From Dipylidium caninum (lineage: Eukaryota > Platyhelminthes > Cestoda > Cyclophyllidea > Dipylidiidae), in NCBI GenBank assembly GCA_017562135.1, contig QEYB01000518.1, positions 1 to 57,230 on the forward strand: a stretch of 57,230 nt of DNA, given 5' to 3'. Under the pieces are notes generated by a model. That model searched no databases and was not told the origin of the DNA. It worked only from the letters and a program-made list of their open reading frames with translations. The translations under genes and the position numbers were made by a program. Positions 38,311 through 49,700 of this stretch are shown here, in pieces. Each line of letters begins with the position of its first letter. The stretch's first letter is position 1.

Positions 38311-38845
38311 TTATTGAATTGGGCCTCGTTGAGGCTGCATCATACCGGACGCCGAGACCGATGGCAGGACGCCTGTCCGGGGAGGCCCCCACGTTGGCGG
38401 CATTGGTGGTCCAGGAGGCATCCCGAGACCTGGCATAACGTTCTGCGAATTTATAGGCGGTCTGATTGCCATCGGTGGCGCCGGCATCATTGCAGGAAAC
38501 TGAGGAGGAAAGCCTCCGACGGGGGGCATTCCAGGCATACCCGGAGGGGGGATGCCCATAGCTCCACCGAACATAGGTGGGGGCACCTTTCCTTGCCTAT
38601 ATGCTTCAGCTAAATAGTTGGTTGAGAAATAGAAGAATAACTAACAGGCGTGGTCGACTAATTTCTGGACCTGTTCTTCCAACCATTTTTGGTAGTACTC
38701 ACGGACACTATTTTTGTGAGTGCGTCCTGTACAATGAGTTTTACGCACCGATGGTGAGTCATGTGTGAGAAATTTGTCGCAATAATCACAATAGTACCTA
38801 AAGGTGTAGGAGCATGCAATGATAAACGGAGACTTGCTTCGGCAT
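38311..38845 (-). CDS. SNRPC: U1 small nuclear ribonucleoprotein C
   Basis: U1-C, the U1 snRNP zinc-finger protein that stabilises the pairing of U1 RNA with the 5' splice site. Exons on the complement: 38,838-38,845 (ATGCCGAA), 38,646-38,797 and 38,311-38,609, total 459 nt (152 residues), all in phase. The N-terminus reads [20 protein letters not shown] and continues to the CHTH-type zinc ligands (C6, C9, H24, H30 equivalents) and [18 protein letters not shown]. The linker [10 protein letters not shown] and a Pro/Met/Gly-rich tail ([15 protein letters not shown]) match the vertebrate protein in order and length (159 aa in human). Intron 1 is 40 nt with a GC donor (AA|GCAAGT) and intron 2 is 36 nt with GT-AG. 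The protein that recognises 5' splice sites is itself encoded with a non-canonical donor. Confidence 0.95.
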
Positions 38846-39142
38846 TTCTTCGAGTGTTACTGTGCGGGTGTTTCGGGGTAAGCTAAAACAAAAGAGCTAA
38901 ATTCATATTTCTGTCATTTTGATAAATTAAAAGAATTCCAAGAGTTGTCCTTGCATAAGATTGTATCACTTTGGAAGATGTGTTGCAAATATAAGAATTT
39001 TCACTTGAGTGCTGTCCCCCCCCTCCAATGATATTTTACCCACCCCAGAAACACAGAAAAATTTTAAATAAGTTACTATGGCGATTCGATTTTAAGTATC
39101 ATCGATCATTGTTGCTTGAATATTAACAATCCTGAAGGCAAG
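38846..39142. other. Possible rearrangement junction between SNRPC promoter and PRMT1 fragment
   Basis: About 300 bp, AT-rich, without coding sequence. It should hold the SNRPC promoter. It also has to hold either an intron end or a break, because the PRMT1-type exons that follow have no upstream partners. No repeat or target-site duplication was seen. Confidence 0.4.
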
Positions 39143-39529
39143 TGCTTGAGCCCTACAAATTCACTCGATGTTTTGCCAAACAAACGGTCTTCTATCTAGA
39201 CTCCGGAGAAGGTGATGAATGTTTGACTGTTAAAAAAGGTGAAGAAATCCGGGGAATTTTTTCTATTACACCCAACAGCCGTAATAATGTGAGTCCTGTC
39301 AAGCCATTATTTAGATCTTTACGCGAACCCTTTTTTAAATAGCATCTATTTGCTTCCTCCAACTTATTTGTCTCAACGAAATTTTACCTCCATCTGAGTT
39401 CACCTTTTATGGTGCATTTGTTTATTTTTGTTTTATTTTCTGTAGCGTGACTTGGACATCTCCATCAAGCTCAACTTCGATGGCGAGCTCTCTTCTATGG
39501 ATAAGAAGTTTAACTATCGAATGCGCTAG
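39143..39529 (+). pseudogene. PRMT1: Orphan C-terminal exons of a PRMT1-type arginine methyltransferase
   Basis: Two exons, ~39,143-39,288 and 39,446-39,529, encode the last ~75 residues of the PRMT1 beta-barrel: AKQTVFYL, CLTVKKGEEIRGIFSITPNS and, after a GTGAGT...CTGTAG intron, RDLDISIKLNFDGEL ending in YRMR and a stop. Human PRMT1 ends the same way (CSTDYRMR). The SAM-binding and catalytic domain (~270 residues) is absent upstream, since SNRPC occupies the space 300 bp away on the other strand. The fragment frame is open with good splice sites, so it is either a recent fragment copy or the end of a gene cut by a duplication or assembly join. It cannot make an active methyltransferase as it stands. 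Confidence 0.8.
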
Positions 39530-41438
39530 GCACTCGTTGGGGTCCTCTGTCATTCCTCCAGTTTTCGCATTTTCCGTGCATCCGCGAGGATATTGCTGAA
39601 TTCCTTTATACGATCCATTTCAGCAAGATTTTAATATGAAAATTAAAATCATGACAGTATCTTTCTCCGCCGCACGTCATCTTCTGGATACCGTTAAGCG
39701 GTTAGATGGATTGTTTCTAGAGCCTATCATTAGCCCTGACATGCGGTTCGAGAGTGAGTTACAATTGACAAGTGCTCGACATTCAGACGAATGTAGGGTG
39801 TTGTCTGGACCTAATACGAGTCGCTGGGCAGTGAGGCGCCTATGTCCGTATTAACTTGCATGAGTTGACCACGTAAACGGTGCAAATGTTTGAGAATGGC
39901 GCGAAGGGGCCATTGTTCATGTGGCGAAATTCTTGCACACAGTTCTGATTTTATTATCGGCGGCGAGGACTGCCTCTCGCTTCTTGGGGGCGGAGACGTC
40001 CACCGGAACCAAGTGTGGGTCGTCTTATTACTGTTAAAACGCGCGTGTGATCTGGGATTCTATGACTTGAGAGGCCACCCCGCCAGAGGGTGCGCATGTG
40101 CTTTGGTGATGGAGATCGGCGACTAGCTTTCACGAGCTGACCACAATTTGGTCACTCGTCCGCCACATGAAAAACGCAGTAAGTGTAGTTCATTTGATAT
40201 TTAATCCGTTGAAACTCGTATTCGCAAGTAGACTTCGAACAGGTAGAAGGGCTGGGTGGCCTGCATCCCGATACTATACCAGTGGTGAATTTGTTTGCGA
40301 ATTGCAAACCTCCTCCGCTTCCTAGCGTCGCGAGTCAGCGTTTCGGGGGAGTTTATGCAAGTAATGTTCCGGAAAACTAGTTGCGGCATTGTTCTTAAGT
40401 GCAGGAGCTCATTCACCTCACAGTTGGAGCCTGTGTTTACGAATCGTCAGGTATTAACACAGAACAAAGGCGCCTGATTGCCGGCTGAGATCGCGTTATT
40501 TGTTTTAAGGTTGCCATCAACGTAATGGCGAATAGAAATACAAAACTAGTCTACTTATAGGCGTCGGGCGCACCGTCTGTGACGCACTTGACGAACGGGC
40601 GGCGATGGCCCAATGCGGCGGCTCTCCCTCGCCCTAGCGATTTGGACGAGGGGATTGCAAATTTGAAGAATGTTCTGCTGCGCTCAACATTCTTAAAGGC
40701 CATTCTCACGACCTAATACTTTTGCCACATGTCATTAAGACTGACTAGAATATGTCCAAACCCCGTCGCTACATATCAGGTTTACCCGATTAATAAGTCA
40801 TCAGACAGGATACGGTCAAAACTCGTAACGGTGGTAGCATTTACAATACCAAAATGCCTCACTGACCTCATTGGAAGCGACTTACGAAAAAGAGATGATC
40901 CTGCCCTTTGCAGGAAACAATAATTTCCTAACGTCACCTTGGCAGGGTTACAGCCAAGACCATAAGAAGAAAGCGGAGTGGTCAGACCCGAGCGCGTGCG
41001 AGCATGTCACCCCATCTTGGCTGCGTCGTGCATAAAGCTAACGGGAACCCCAGAATGACGGGGAAGAGGGTAATTCGGGCACCCCAAATCCATGTCGAAT
41101 TCGTGTTCACTAGCGGTCAGGCTAAAAGAAGCACTACTTGGGCCCTGAATGCTGACAGAGGATAGAAACAACACAGTCCGAGAACGAATCTAGGCGTCAC
41201 CAGACCATCATTTAAGCCGAGTACTCCTGCTTCTTTGTTGAGTTCTACTCCAACACTTACAGGCCGACAAAAATTTACGCAAACACGCAAATGTGTGGTG
41301 GCATATTTTTTGAAGAAAGATTTGGATGGAGCCGGAACTGGGGGAACGTTTATTGCTCACAGATATCACGAAGCGTTGACTGTACACCGCTCATGATAAG
41401 ATGGGAAAAACAACTAGACAAAGAGGAAGCCAATTACT
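39530..41438. other. Region without recognisable genes
   Basis: Only short open frames occur here (for example 39,636-39,854 and 39,890-40,126, both plus strand). They match no known family and lack consistent splice context. No tRNA-like fold, transposon ends or tandem repeat was noticed. It may be intron or intergenic sequence. Confidence 0.4.
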
Positions 41439-41439
41439 C

Positions 41440-41807
41440 TCACAGAAAACTATCTCTAACGTTATTATTCCACAAGGAAGCGGTGACCGAGGCCTGGCTG
41501 GGGAAGGCGGCATTAGCAGCGGAAGGGCCGGGAGCAGGGGCTTGGTGCAGCACTGGGCTGTGAATGCAATTGGCAGCAGGAGGGTTGAAGTAGGCAACAG
41601 CGGCCATAGCCAGTGCAGCAGCAGCAGCGGCATCCGAGGTCAGCATGGGATAAGCTGCATTTATGAAGCCTTGTTGGTGCACTGACGCAGCTGCACCGCC
41701 AGTCGTTGCCGGGGCGCCGATAATAGCAGCGGCTGGTGCCTGGTGCTGCTGGATAGGAATGACACCCGGCACGAGAATCGATGGAAAAGAGACTGTTCCC
41801 GCGGCGG
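41440..41807 (-). CDS. Hypothetical terminal exon, Ala/Pro-rich
   Basis: A strong 3' splice site on the minus strand (long pyrimidine tract then CAG) ends at ~41,808. It opens a frame of ~121 codons that runs to a TGA at 41,440. The peptide is rich in Ala, Pro, Gln and Ser (stretches such as DAAAAAALAMAAVAYFNPP and HQAPAPGPSAANAAFP). Such tails are common at the ends of RNA-binding proteins and transcription factors, but no folded domain is present. It may belong with the minus-strand exons at 42,438-43,888. Confidence 0.45.
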
Positions 41808-42437
41808 CTGGTGAGGGAGAAGAAGAAGGGAAAAAGCAGAGTCCAACATCACCCCTGTCACCACCTGCCGGTGTCGTTTTGCGCACATGTGATCAGAGGC
41901 GGGATCTGGAGGGGGCAATGGTTCGTTTCGGGGAGTCCACATTGTTGCCAGCCTGCGGCTAAGAGCGCAGTCACCTGAAATTCGGCAGGTAACAACATTT
42001 GGACTCGATTCCTTTTCATCAGCACTTAGTGTATGACCAAGGTTGGCAGTGTTCATTCTCCACTATCAAGCGTCACTGGAATGACCAAGGGGGTTTGCAA
42101 GATGACTTAAATTGACAATAACTGACCATTCCACAAGGCGTTGTCCAGCGGGGGGGCGTCGTTGTGCGTCGTCGAGTCCGATTCAGTGAGGGGATGGTTG
42201 CCATGACCGCCAACGACGGCGCACTGTGAGTCATGCTGAGAGCCAATGAAAACAAAATTCCGCGTGAGTCAATACTCACAATAGACGAATGAAAAGACCT
42301 TTAAAACTTTCATCTCTTTGCCCGAATCCAAAAAAAAATCCTGCTTGGGGGGCTGAAACTGGTAAATTTCGGTCTGTACACAGTGTGACTTAGCATTTGA
42401 GCAGGCATGAGCCGTAAGTAATGACATAACTATCATT

Positions 42438-42894
42438 AATGAACGGTAGAGTCGAGGCGCACCATGTGCAGCGAAGCAGGAGGGCCGGGGTGAGGTTGAG
42501 GAAGGAGTTGGGTCGAAGCGAACGTAGCCCCACCGCCCGTGTTGGTGATGGGCTGCAGGGAGGACGGTACGGTCAAGACCGATTCCGGCGAGACAGCAGA
42601 ACAAGGAGCAGCCTAAAGTTGTTAAACCGAGCAAGGAAAGGGCTCCGCAGAGTCAGATGCCAGGATGCTGGATATGAAGGTCCCACCACTTACGGATGCC
42701 GAAAACGGCGTGGTTGTGGAATGTTCGGTATGTACACCATAAGGACCTCCTCTTGCGTCTACAGCGGTGGGTGGTGGAAGCACCAATGGCAGTTTTGACA
42801 AGTCATTCCCAACGCTCGCATTATTCAAGGCGTCCGGAGTTGACTGTTCCTCGTCCAGTGGAGGTCCACTTCCTTTCTGATCGCTGATTTGCAA
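42438..42894 (-). CDS. Hypothetical exon(s), Ser/Pro-rich, split by a 15-nt stop-containing gap
   Basis: The minus-strand frame from ~42,894 runs to a TAA at 42,622-42,624 after PFPCSV. In the same frame, 15 nt later (GTTTAACAACTTTAG), an open stretch of 58 codons follows to a TAA at ~42,438 (starts AAPCSAVSPESVLTVPSS). Composition is similar on both sides (Ser, Pro, Thr, Gly), suggesting one protein. No domain is recognised. Confidence 0.35.
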
Positions 42895-43441
42895 GACAGA
42901 TGAAGAAAATACGTGGCGTCCGGAAGCTGCGCCTCAGACTTTAATAACTCTAACGCAATCGTGCTACTTAGACATGGTTGGCTTATGATAATAAGGAGCT
43001 GGGCCTGACTACCTTCCGCGAGAGCTTCGTTAATAAAGATCTAAACGAAGTCCCCGTTATTCTACTATTGCGGTATTAGGCAGGGAAAAACGGCGTCAAA
43101 ATAAACAAAAACACGATGGATCAGCCTTGACACAGCTACAGCACTTCGCCCCGCCAACTCAATAAAGCAAAACTTCTTTTTTAATCAAACCGACCACTCT
43201 AAAGAAGACCGTTCAGTTTGTAGAATTAGACAATAACAAAACATCAGTTGACTGCTAGGCTCAGTGAGATATTGCCCATCTGAACCGTTGCCCATGTTCA
43301 CTACTCCTACTTTTAGCGGTGCCCTTCAAGCCAAATTCACAAATATACTCTCGACGCCATAAAAAAGTGTCGTCATAATGGACACTTCCGCCGTAAAAAA
43401 GTTTCGCATCTTGCACCTTCTTACATTGTTTCGAAAAAGAC

Positions 43442-43888
43442 TCATTTATTTCTTTGATCTACGTCTTCCTCAGGCAGGAGAAGGGGAGGTCCGGGCGAGG
43501 GAGAACGCTCCTTGGTCCACGGCGCCGAAACGTGGGCAAACGCCTCATGTGGGCCCCCGATGGGTGACGATGGGAGGGCGTAGGGATCATCGGACTCTGC
43601 TTCTTTGACTTCTGTTGCCGGCACTGCTCTTGACAACTGATGTCTTTGATATGCTCGACGGTATTGTGACTTAACTCGTACGCGACCGTTTTCTCCAATG
43701 GCCAGCGTCAACTTTGGTATAACAGTTGCCACCTCTCCTGTCCGCTCCCTCTTTTCTCCTTCTCTTCCTCCTCCTCCTCCTCCTCCTCCTCCTACACCTC
43801 CACCTCCACCTCCTTCAGTCACCTTCACTTTCGGAGAGGGAGCAGCCGTGTGACCCTCTACAAAGTAACGGCACCTATGCGGCATCAA
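43442..43888 (-). CDS. Hypothetical exon with poly-Gly run
   Basis: A 148-codon open frame on the minus strand. It contains a glycine run encoded by the TCC repeat at 43,765-43,813, then a basic patch (GRVRVKSQYRRAYQRHQL) and an acidic/Pro-rich end (SPSPGPPLLLPEEDVDQRNK). No family is recognised. It may be part of the same gene as the minus-strand low-complexity exons further left. Confidence 0.35.
   Translation of the reverse strand: MMPHRCRYFVEGHTAAPSPKVKVTEGGGGGGVGGGGGGGGGREGEKRERTGEVATVIPKLTLAIGENGRVRVKSQYRRAYQRHQLSRAVPATEVKEAESDDPYALPSSPIGGPHEAFAHVSAPWTKERSPSPGPPLLLPEEDVDQRNK
43765..43813 (+). repeat. TCC/ACC trinucleotide microsatellite
   Basis: Pure CTC/TCC repeats turn into CACCTC repeats. 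They lie within an open minus-strand frame, where they read as GGA/GGT glycine codons. Confidence 0.85.
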
Positions 43889-43981
43889 CGCAACACTTCA
43901 ACGCTCCACCCAAGTTCAAATGGCACAGCGAAATATTAGCTTTATAAAAATCTCATGGAGTACAAGTACCTCCACCGTTAG

Positions 43982-44244
43982 GTGTTAGGGGAGAGGACCT
44001 CTCGTTCGCCCGCTGCGGTGTGTACGCCCTGTCCCATCTTCACCGCGCAGCCCTGCGACTGCTTTCTCCGATCACTGCAAACGGCGGAATCTGACGTAGT
44101 CGAGGGAGAGTTGGAGCGCAGTCTACGGGCCCAAGTGCTTCCGGCGTTTGGTGTGTGGTACCCAATGCCCGCGGTTTGGACGTCGTTACGTCGCAGGCTA
44201 TCTGTAGCGTCGCCTCTGACTTCGTCCGCTGAAATTACGTCCTC
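43982..44244 (+). CDS. Hypothetical exon ending at a GTGAGT donor
   Basis: An open plus-strand stretch of ~88 codons with varied composition (for example CPIFTAQPCDCFLRSLQTAE and VLPAFGVWYPMPAVWTSL) ends exactly at a consensus donor TC|GTGAGT at 44,245. The opposite strand is open too (43,978-44,277), so the coding strand is uncertain. It abuts the left edge of the duplicated segment. No family is recognised. Confidence 0.35.
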
Positions 44245-44248
44245 GTGA

Positions 44249-44749
44249 GTTTCGTACTTATGTCCTATGGGTAGCACAACTTGAAAGGCATAGTGATTAC
44301 CTTAACTCCAGTCTGCAAGGGCTGTTGTTGGGCGTTTTCTGCCAGGCTTGTTGGTGTTTGGCTCCTCCTTCGGCGTGGGAGTTGGTGAGGTAGTGCCACG
44401 TTTATGCCGCGGCCGCCTCTTGGCAGTAGCAGCCGGTTGAGGGGATGGGGGTGGCTGCTTCAGAAGCCCTGCGTGCTTGTTTCGACCATCGGCTAGGCTC
44501 TGTGAATGGACGGGAAACACAGATGCGGTAGAGGTGTATCTTTACTGAAGTCGCCATTGCGGTAACAGGGGTGCTTATCGGCGCTTTGAAAGACCCTCTC
44601 CGCTGACAAGTTTTCATGATGCGCCCACACGTAGCCATGCTTTCGGGTTCGACAAGGGACGCCTGTCAGGGGGAGGGCGGACGTCCTCACGCGTGATTCA
44701 CGCAGACCTCCCCCGAGGTCACTTTCCCGCCCGTCTGTACACCCCGACG

Positions 44750-44780
<31 letters not shown>

Positions 44781-46747
44781 TCATGAGGAGATATCAACCT
44801 CGGCCCATCCGACAAGCTTTTACATATACCAGCAGAAAAGCACCCAAAGCATCTTCGCCTTCTCCAAAACATCCTGTCCAGTAACAATCTTTTAACATCT
44901 GGATATGGTGTTTCCCCTTCCTTCCTTCCTTCCTTCCTTCCTTCCTTCCACTTTGGCCAATTTTGATGAAAGACATGCACAAACACAAAGGTCAGATTAG
45001 TTTTTATACGGTCATCGAATGACATTTGCACGTACCTGTGATAAATTTATCAGCCTATTACTAAGCTCGGCCTCAAAAACCGCAACAATGATACGCGGGC
45101 AACTGGAGGAGGAGTTGACTGTCGGGCCCGACCACGTAGCGGGCTCAGCGCGACCCCGCAGCCATCCCCGCAGTCAAGACTTTGACGGATATACAGAACT
45201 ACTGTTGATGACAGTAGGCCGTTGACCAACCATCACTGTCGAGTATATCTCCCGTCAAATGTCGTATCGTGAAAGTGGCTCAGCTAACCGCCAAAGCCCT
45301 CATGATTTGGCTACGAAACAGCGCCGAAACGTGACTCCTCTCGCCTTGCCTCGGCATTGGCATTGACAGCGACTTGAACCAACTGATACACGAGTACGTC
45401 ATCGCGGCGTAAAGCCGTAGTCAAAGACGTATGGATGTCAAAACTCCGACTGCCAATTCATGACCGTAAAGTGTACAATAACGAGGGACCCAACGACTCG
45501 AATCAACGCAAAACACGCCAAAATTGATATGAAAGTAGTGCCACCGTATCCGAGTTCCCCAGAGAGAGACAAGAACTGAGAATGTCCTGAGTGCCTTTAA
45601 GTATGGTTCACCAACGCGTCGACTTGTGTGCCACGGTACGCAGCGTCCACCATGTGCAACGCCGCCACGTCCTCGTGTGACAGCACCTGATTGTCTCGCT
45701 CAACCACATAATTAAGAATGCCAAATGTGAGGCAGAGAGAAGCAGGCGTACCCGTTGCAAAGCCTTCTCGAGATCTCTGTCCACCACTTCGAGGCGCTGC
45801 GGCGGGAGGCAGGAGCGGGTGGGCCGTTGATGCTGCTGTTCTGACGGTTTGTGGTTCTGACGCCACCGCCCACCAACGCTTCTGGCATCCTCCTCATCGG
45901 TGCTCGCGTTCGTCACACTGGAAGAAGGAGGAGCCGTAGCGACTGTTCCATCTCTTCCCGCTTCATTGAGTGAGGCGGGAGCAGAAGCGATCGTTTTCAG
46001 TGTCAACTAAGAGTACGTGACCAATGGTTCCACGGCCGAGGGGATTCGAACGGCAATCGCGGGACCAAACATATCGAAAATTCAGGCCCATGGTGGGGCC
46101 GGTGGGAATAGCCGCAAGTATGCGATCGCTCTCCGACGTTGTGACATCCCGATCCTCCTCCTTCTGCTCCTTCAAACAACTGGCATTTGGAATCCCAACA
46201 CCAACTGCTTAACTTTCATAACCAATATATTTGTGCCCTTCATACGAGTTCGACGAATCCTTGCCGCTGAAAAGAGAACAAGTTACGATTTGTTCGCCTA
46301 AAGACTAATGTTGATGTAGTTTTTGGACCCGGGTCCAAGGGGGCGTTGCCCGGCTTTGGTTGGGGGGGTGGGGAGGGGGGGTGAGGTGTGTTATCCGTGC
46401 AGGTCGGTTCTAGTCTCGGCGATGGAGTTTGTTCCGATGCTTGCATAAATGCCTTGTCTTGTAGGGGGCTAATCTCGCATCGTCATAAAAGTGAACAAGA
46501 AGTCCGAAGATAAAATTGGTGCGCTAGAGTAAAAGGAACTCAGCTCTTACCTAATCTAAACAAACGGTAACTTTTATCAAAAAAAGTCCAAGCTTTTTCA
46601 ATGATATGTTAAATATTTGCATTATAGCTGTCTTTAATTTATGCTGGGGAATTCTATCGTATATAGTGGTTCTTAAGCTTTTTTGTTTTAATTTGCGCCC
46701 AAACGGCGTCAGCATAAGTAGGCTCGGAGCGAGGTTCTTCCGTTACA
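44249..46747. other. Right-copy TEP1 5' flank
   Basis: Duplicate of 1-2,605 with many single-base differences. It holds GACCAC repeats at ~44,751-44,780, a longer TTCC microsatellite at ~44,915-44,949 and a broken G-tract at 46,362-46,381. On the minus strand a peptide with varied composition (VVERDNQVLSHEDVAALHMV) is open at ~45,605-45,720, but the left copy is frame-broken and divergent there. Confidence 0.5.
44915..44949 (+). repeat. TTCC microsatellite
   Basis: About eight perfect TTCC units. The left copy at ~677-713 has the same tract interrupted by TCT and TCCC, so the two copies differ in repeat purity. Confidence 0.85.
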
Positions 46748-49700
46748 ATGAACGTTGGAGGGCCACTAGAAGTTGGTATGCTAACCGACAGCTGCCAACG
46801 CTTTACTTCGACTGAGAATGGGCTTTTGAAGCCATCATTGGGTCTGCTGCGCGGTGGTGCGGCAGCCACCGCTGTAAGCAGCGTCTCCGCACCCAGTAAG
46901 GTACGGAAACTTTCGGACAATGTTCCACACGAAAGTCTCGACAGCAATTTTCCGGCTCTTCTCCATCACAATGACCGTGGGACTGCCACTCAAGATGAGT
47001 TATTGTTTAAGCCTCCCCAAATTGAACCCGAAAAACTACTCGACATATCAGAATTGACTGGCGTACCACTTGATAGTTTAAACAAGGTCAAGGTATTGTA
47101 AAGCTCTTTCAACATCGTTAAGTTTGACCTTATATGCTTTGTAATGTCTTCTTTGGACCGTTGTAAGTCGCCGTCGATACCCGAAAACCGAGTCAAGCTC
47201 ATAGAATTACTGAAGTCTGTTGAAGCACGGGATCCTGAGTTTGTTTTGAAGGTTCGATAACTTTCAATTCACACCTCTCTAGACCGCGGTTTACTGTCGC
47301 AAAGTATTAAATATTAGGTATACAACGAATTTTATACTTGCTTTCGCGGCTAGTTCATCTACAAGCCGTTCTTATCTGTCGAAATATTTCTCAGCCGCTG
47401 TACTTCTCCCCTCTGATTGGCTTCAAATTGTTGAAATATATGAGGTTGTGGCTTGTTTTGTGTCATTATTTTTAGTCCTTTTGCCACCCGAAGATGTCTT
47501 TGCCGAATGCACTAAGAAGAGCGATGGTTGCAAAATTTCAGGAATTCGATCACTACCAGCTTGGTAAGTTTCTTACTGATTGCGATATATTGCCTGATAT
47601 TCTAGCCAAATATAATAGAGAGGGTAAAGTTCCGTCAAGTGAAAAGAAGAAGGCTAAAAACAATCCTTCAGCAGCAAGTGAGAAGCGGAAATCGACGTTG
47701 ACTTTAAAGAAAATGATTCGTAGCTTGCATATTTCCCAACCTGTCTACAATGTAATGTGTCTTTTGGGTAAAACTTACCCTGATAATGTTGGAACCTTTA
47801 TCGGAAGTGGTCTTCCTGGCGATTGGAATCCTTCCCTGGCTGGCACTCGTATGCGTTTACCTGTCCCATATACCTGGGAAACTGAACTTTCGATGGCGCA
47901 TGGAGTCGATTCATGTCAAGTTTGGAGCGATCTTATTGGTATATTTTACTGTTTTGGTGGCGTTTGTTTGTCGAACGTCTATTTAATGAGCTGATTTGAT
48001 TATCACCAACTTCTGTATTGGCCTTTTTATTAGACTCAGGCAGGCTTCCTTACATGGCCACACTGCGAAATATTCGGAATTTCCTGTTGGCTGGCATAAG
48101 CAGAAAACATACATTAAAGGTCATATATAAACTAACGGCTGAAGTGAGTTATTTATGTAGATTTTGACATAAACTTACGCCTTTATTACTGCTACCATTT
48201 TTTTCGTTACAAAAACAGAGAGAAGTCGCATCTTCAAAGCAGTTGCCCTTCAGATACTTGAGTGCCTTTACAGCCCTTAATGAGCTTCGTGCCGATATGA
48301 ATGCATCAGTCGATGATGAAGAAAATTGGCGGAAACTTCGTGAGTTGAGAGGGGGACACTTTGATCTGTGCTTGACTTAATGTTGTCTTGAAAAAATTAT
48401 TTGGTTCCTTAATTGTTTGCTAATTTCCTATCCATCTTTTTATACTCGTTTTTAGGAAAGCGACGCCTAAAAGCGTAAGTTGAATCAATGCTTGATTACA
48501 GGCTAGCATTAGGACTTCTGTACTTCCTCCATTAAGTCATTTTGTAATTTGGCTTTATTCAGTGGGTATTCCCTTCCTGATTACGAGAAAACTTTTGCGA
48601 GAATATTCGAAGTAAACATGCACAACTCTTAATGGTATTGCTCTATCATATATGCCACCTTGAGCTTAGCCAAAGAGGTAACTGTTTTGTTATTTTTGGG
48701 TCTCTATGTTTTCTTTTCTGATCTCAGGTGATTTCATCACTCGCAATTTTTAACGTAATCACCTCAGTAAAGTTAGTTCTCTGCGTGTCGCCTTTTTGAG
48801 TACTTTTTAAGACTCATCGAATGTGCTAATTACTTAGTCCTCTTTTTTTACAGGGTGTCTAGGGATGACCTGGCGCGTTTTGAGAATGCGTTGAACGAGC
48901 CTTCGATCTTTCCATCCATCTCAATTTACCAACAATATGTGGATCCACCTTGATAATTGTAAATCTTCAGGGAGGACTCTCGTCTGACATGCCTTTGGGT
49001 TCCGATGTAGGTTTTTACCAACTTTTCCTTGTAAACAATTTGTAAATCTCGAGTTAATTGTAGAAATTCGTAAGATTTGTGAGTATACACGAAGTCTGGT
49101 CATTGTTTGCTACCGTTATTACGTGCCATTATGGCGTATTACAAAATCGCCTATGATGACGTTCTCTGTTCCAGTCTGTCTCGGCCCAGCTCTTGCTAGC
49201 CTTCATGTGTATGACAGTATGCGAAGGATTTTGATGCCCTATTTCATCTATCACCTGACGTCATGTTCAATGCAAAGCATTTTGCTTCTCTCATGCCTGG
49301 AAAGGGCGCCGTACTCGAAACAGTCAGAAGAGTTATCTTCTATTCTTAAGGTATTCTAAGGAGACAAACTTTTATTTAGTTTAATATTTCCTAAAAACTG
49401 TAAAGTAATACATACCCCTTCTTTTTTTCTGCCGTTCGAAGCTCTGTAAAAACCCCATGAAAGTGTTTTCCAATAAAGAATCTGCATTTTGTCTACAACG
49501 TTAACACTAAAAAAGTTCTTTGTTATCCTCCTTTTAGAGAACTCCCTTGAACCTCCATGAGTTAGATCCAATTGGCACTAACGTAAGTACACTTCGCGTT
49601 TCATCACCTAAATAAGGATCGTCTGAAAGGTACTTATTTTTACTTAAAGGTCACACAAACTGTGCCCAAGAGAGTCTTAGGACAACTTTTGATGAGCCGA

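Noticed and set aside
38260..38768. Plus-strand open frames of 117 and 63 codons
   Set aside because: They are antisense to SNRPC exons 2 and 3, which resolve perfectly; composition (His/Arg/Trp-rich) is that of a reversed Pro/Gly/Met-rich sequence.
41401..41962. Plus-strand open frames with Gly/Ser/Ala-rich products
   Set aside because: They are antisense to the Ala/Pro-rich minus-strand exon and have no splice sites supporting them.
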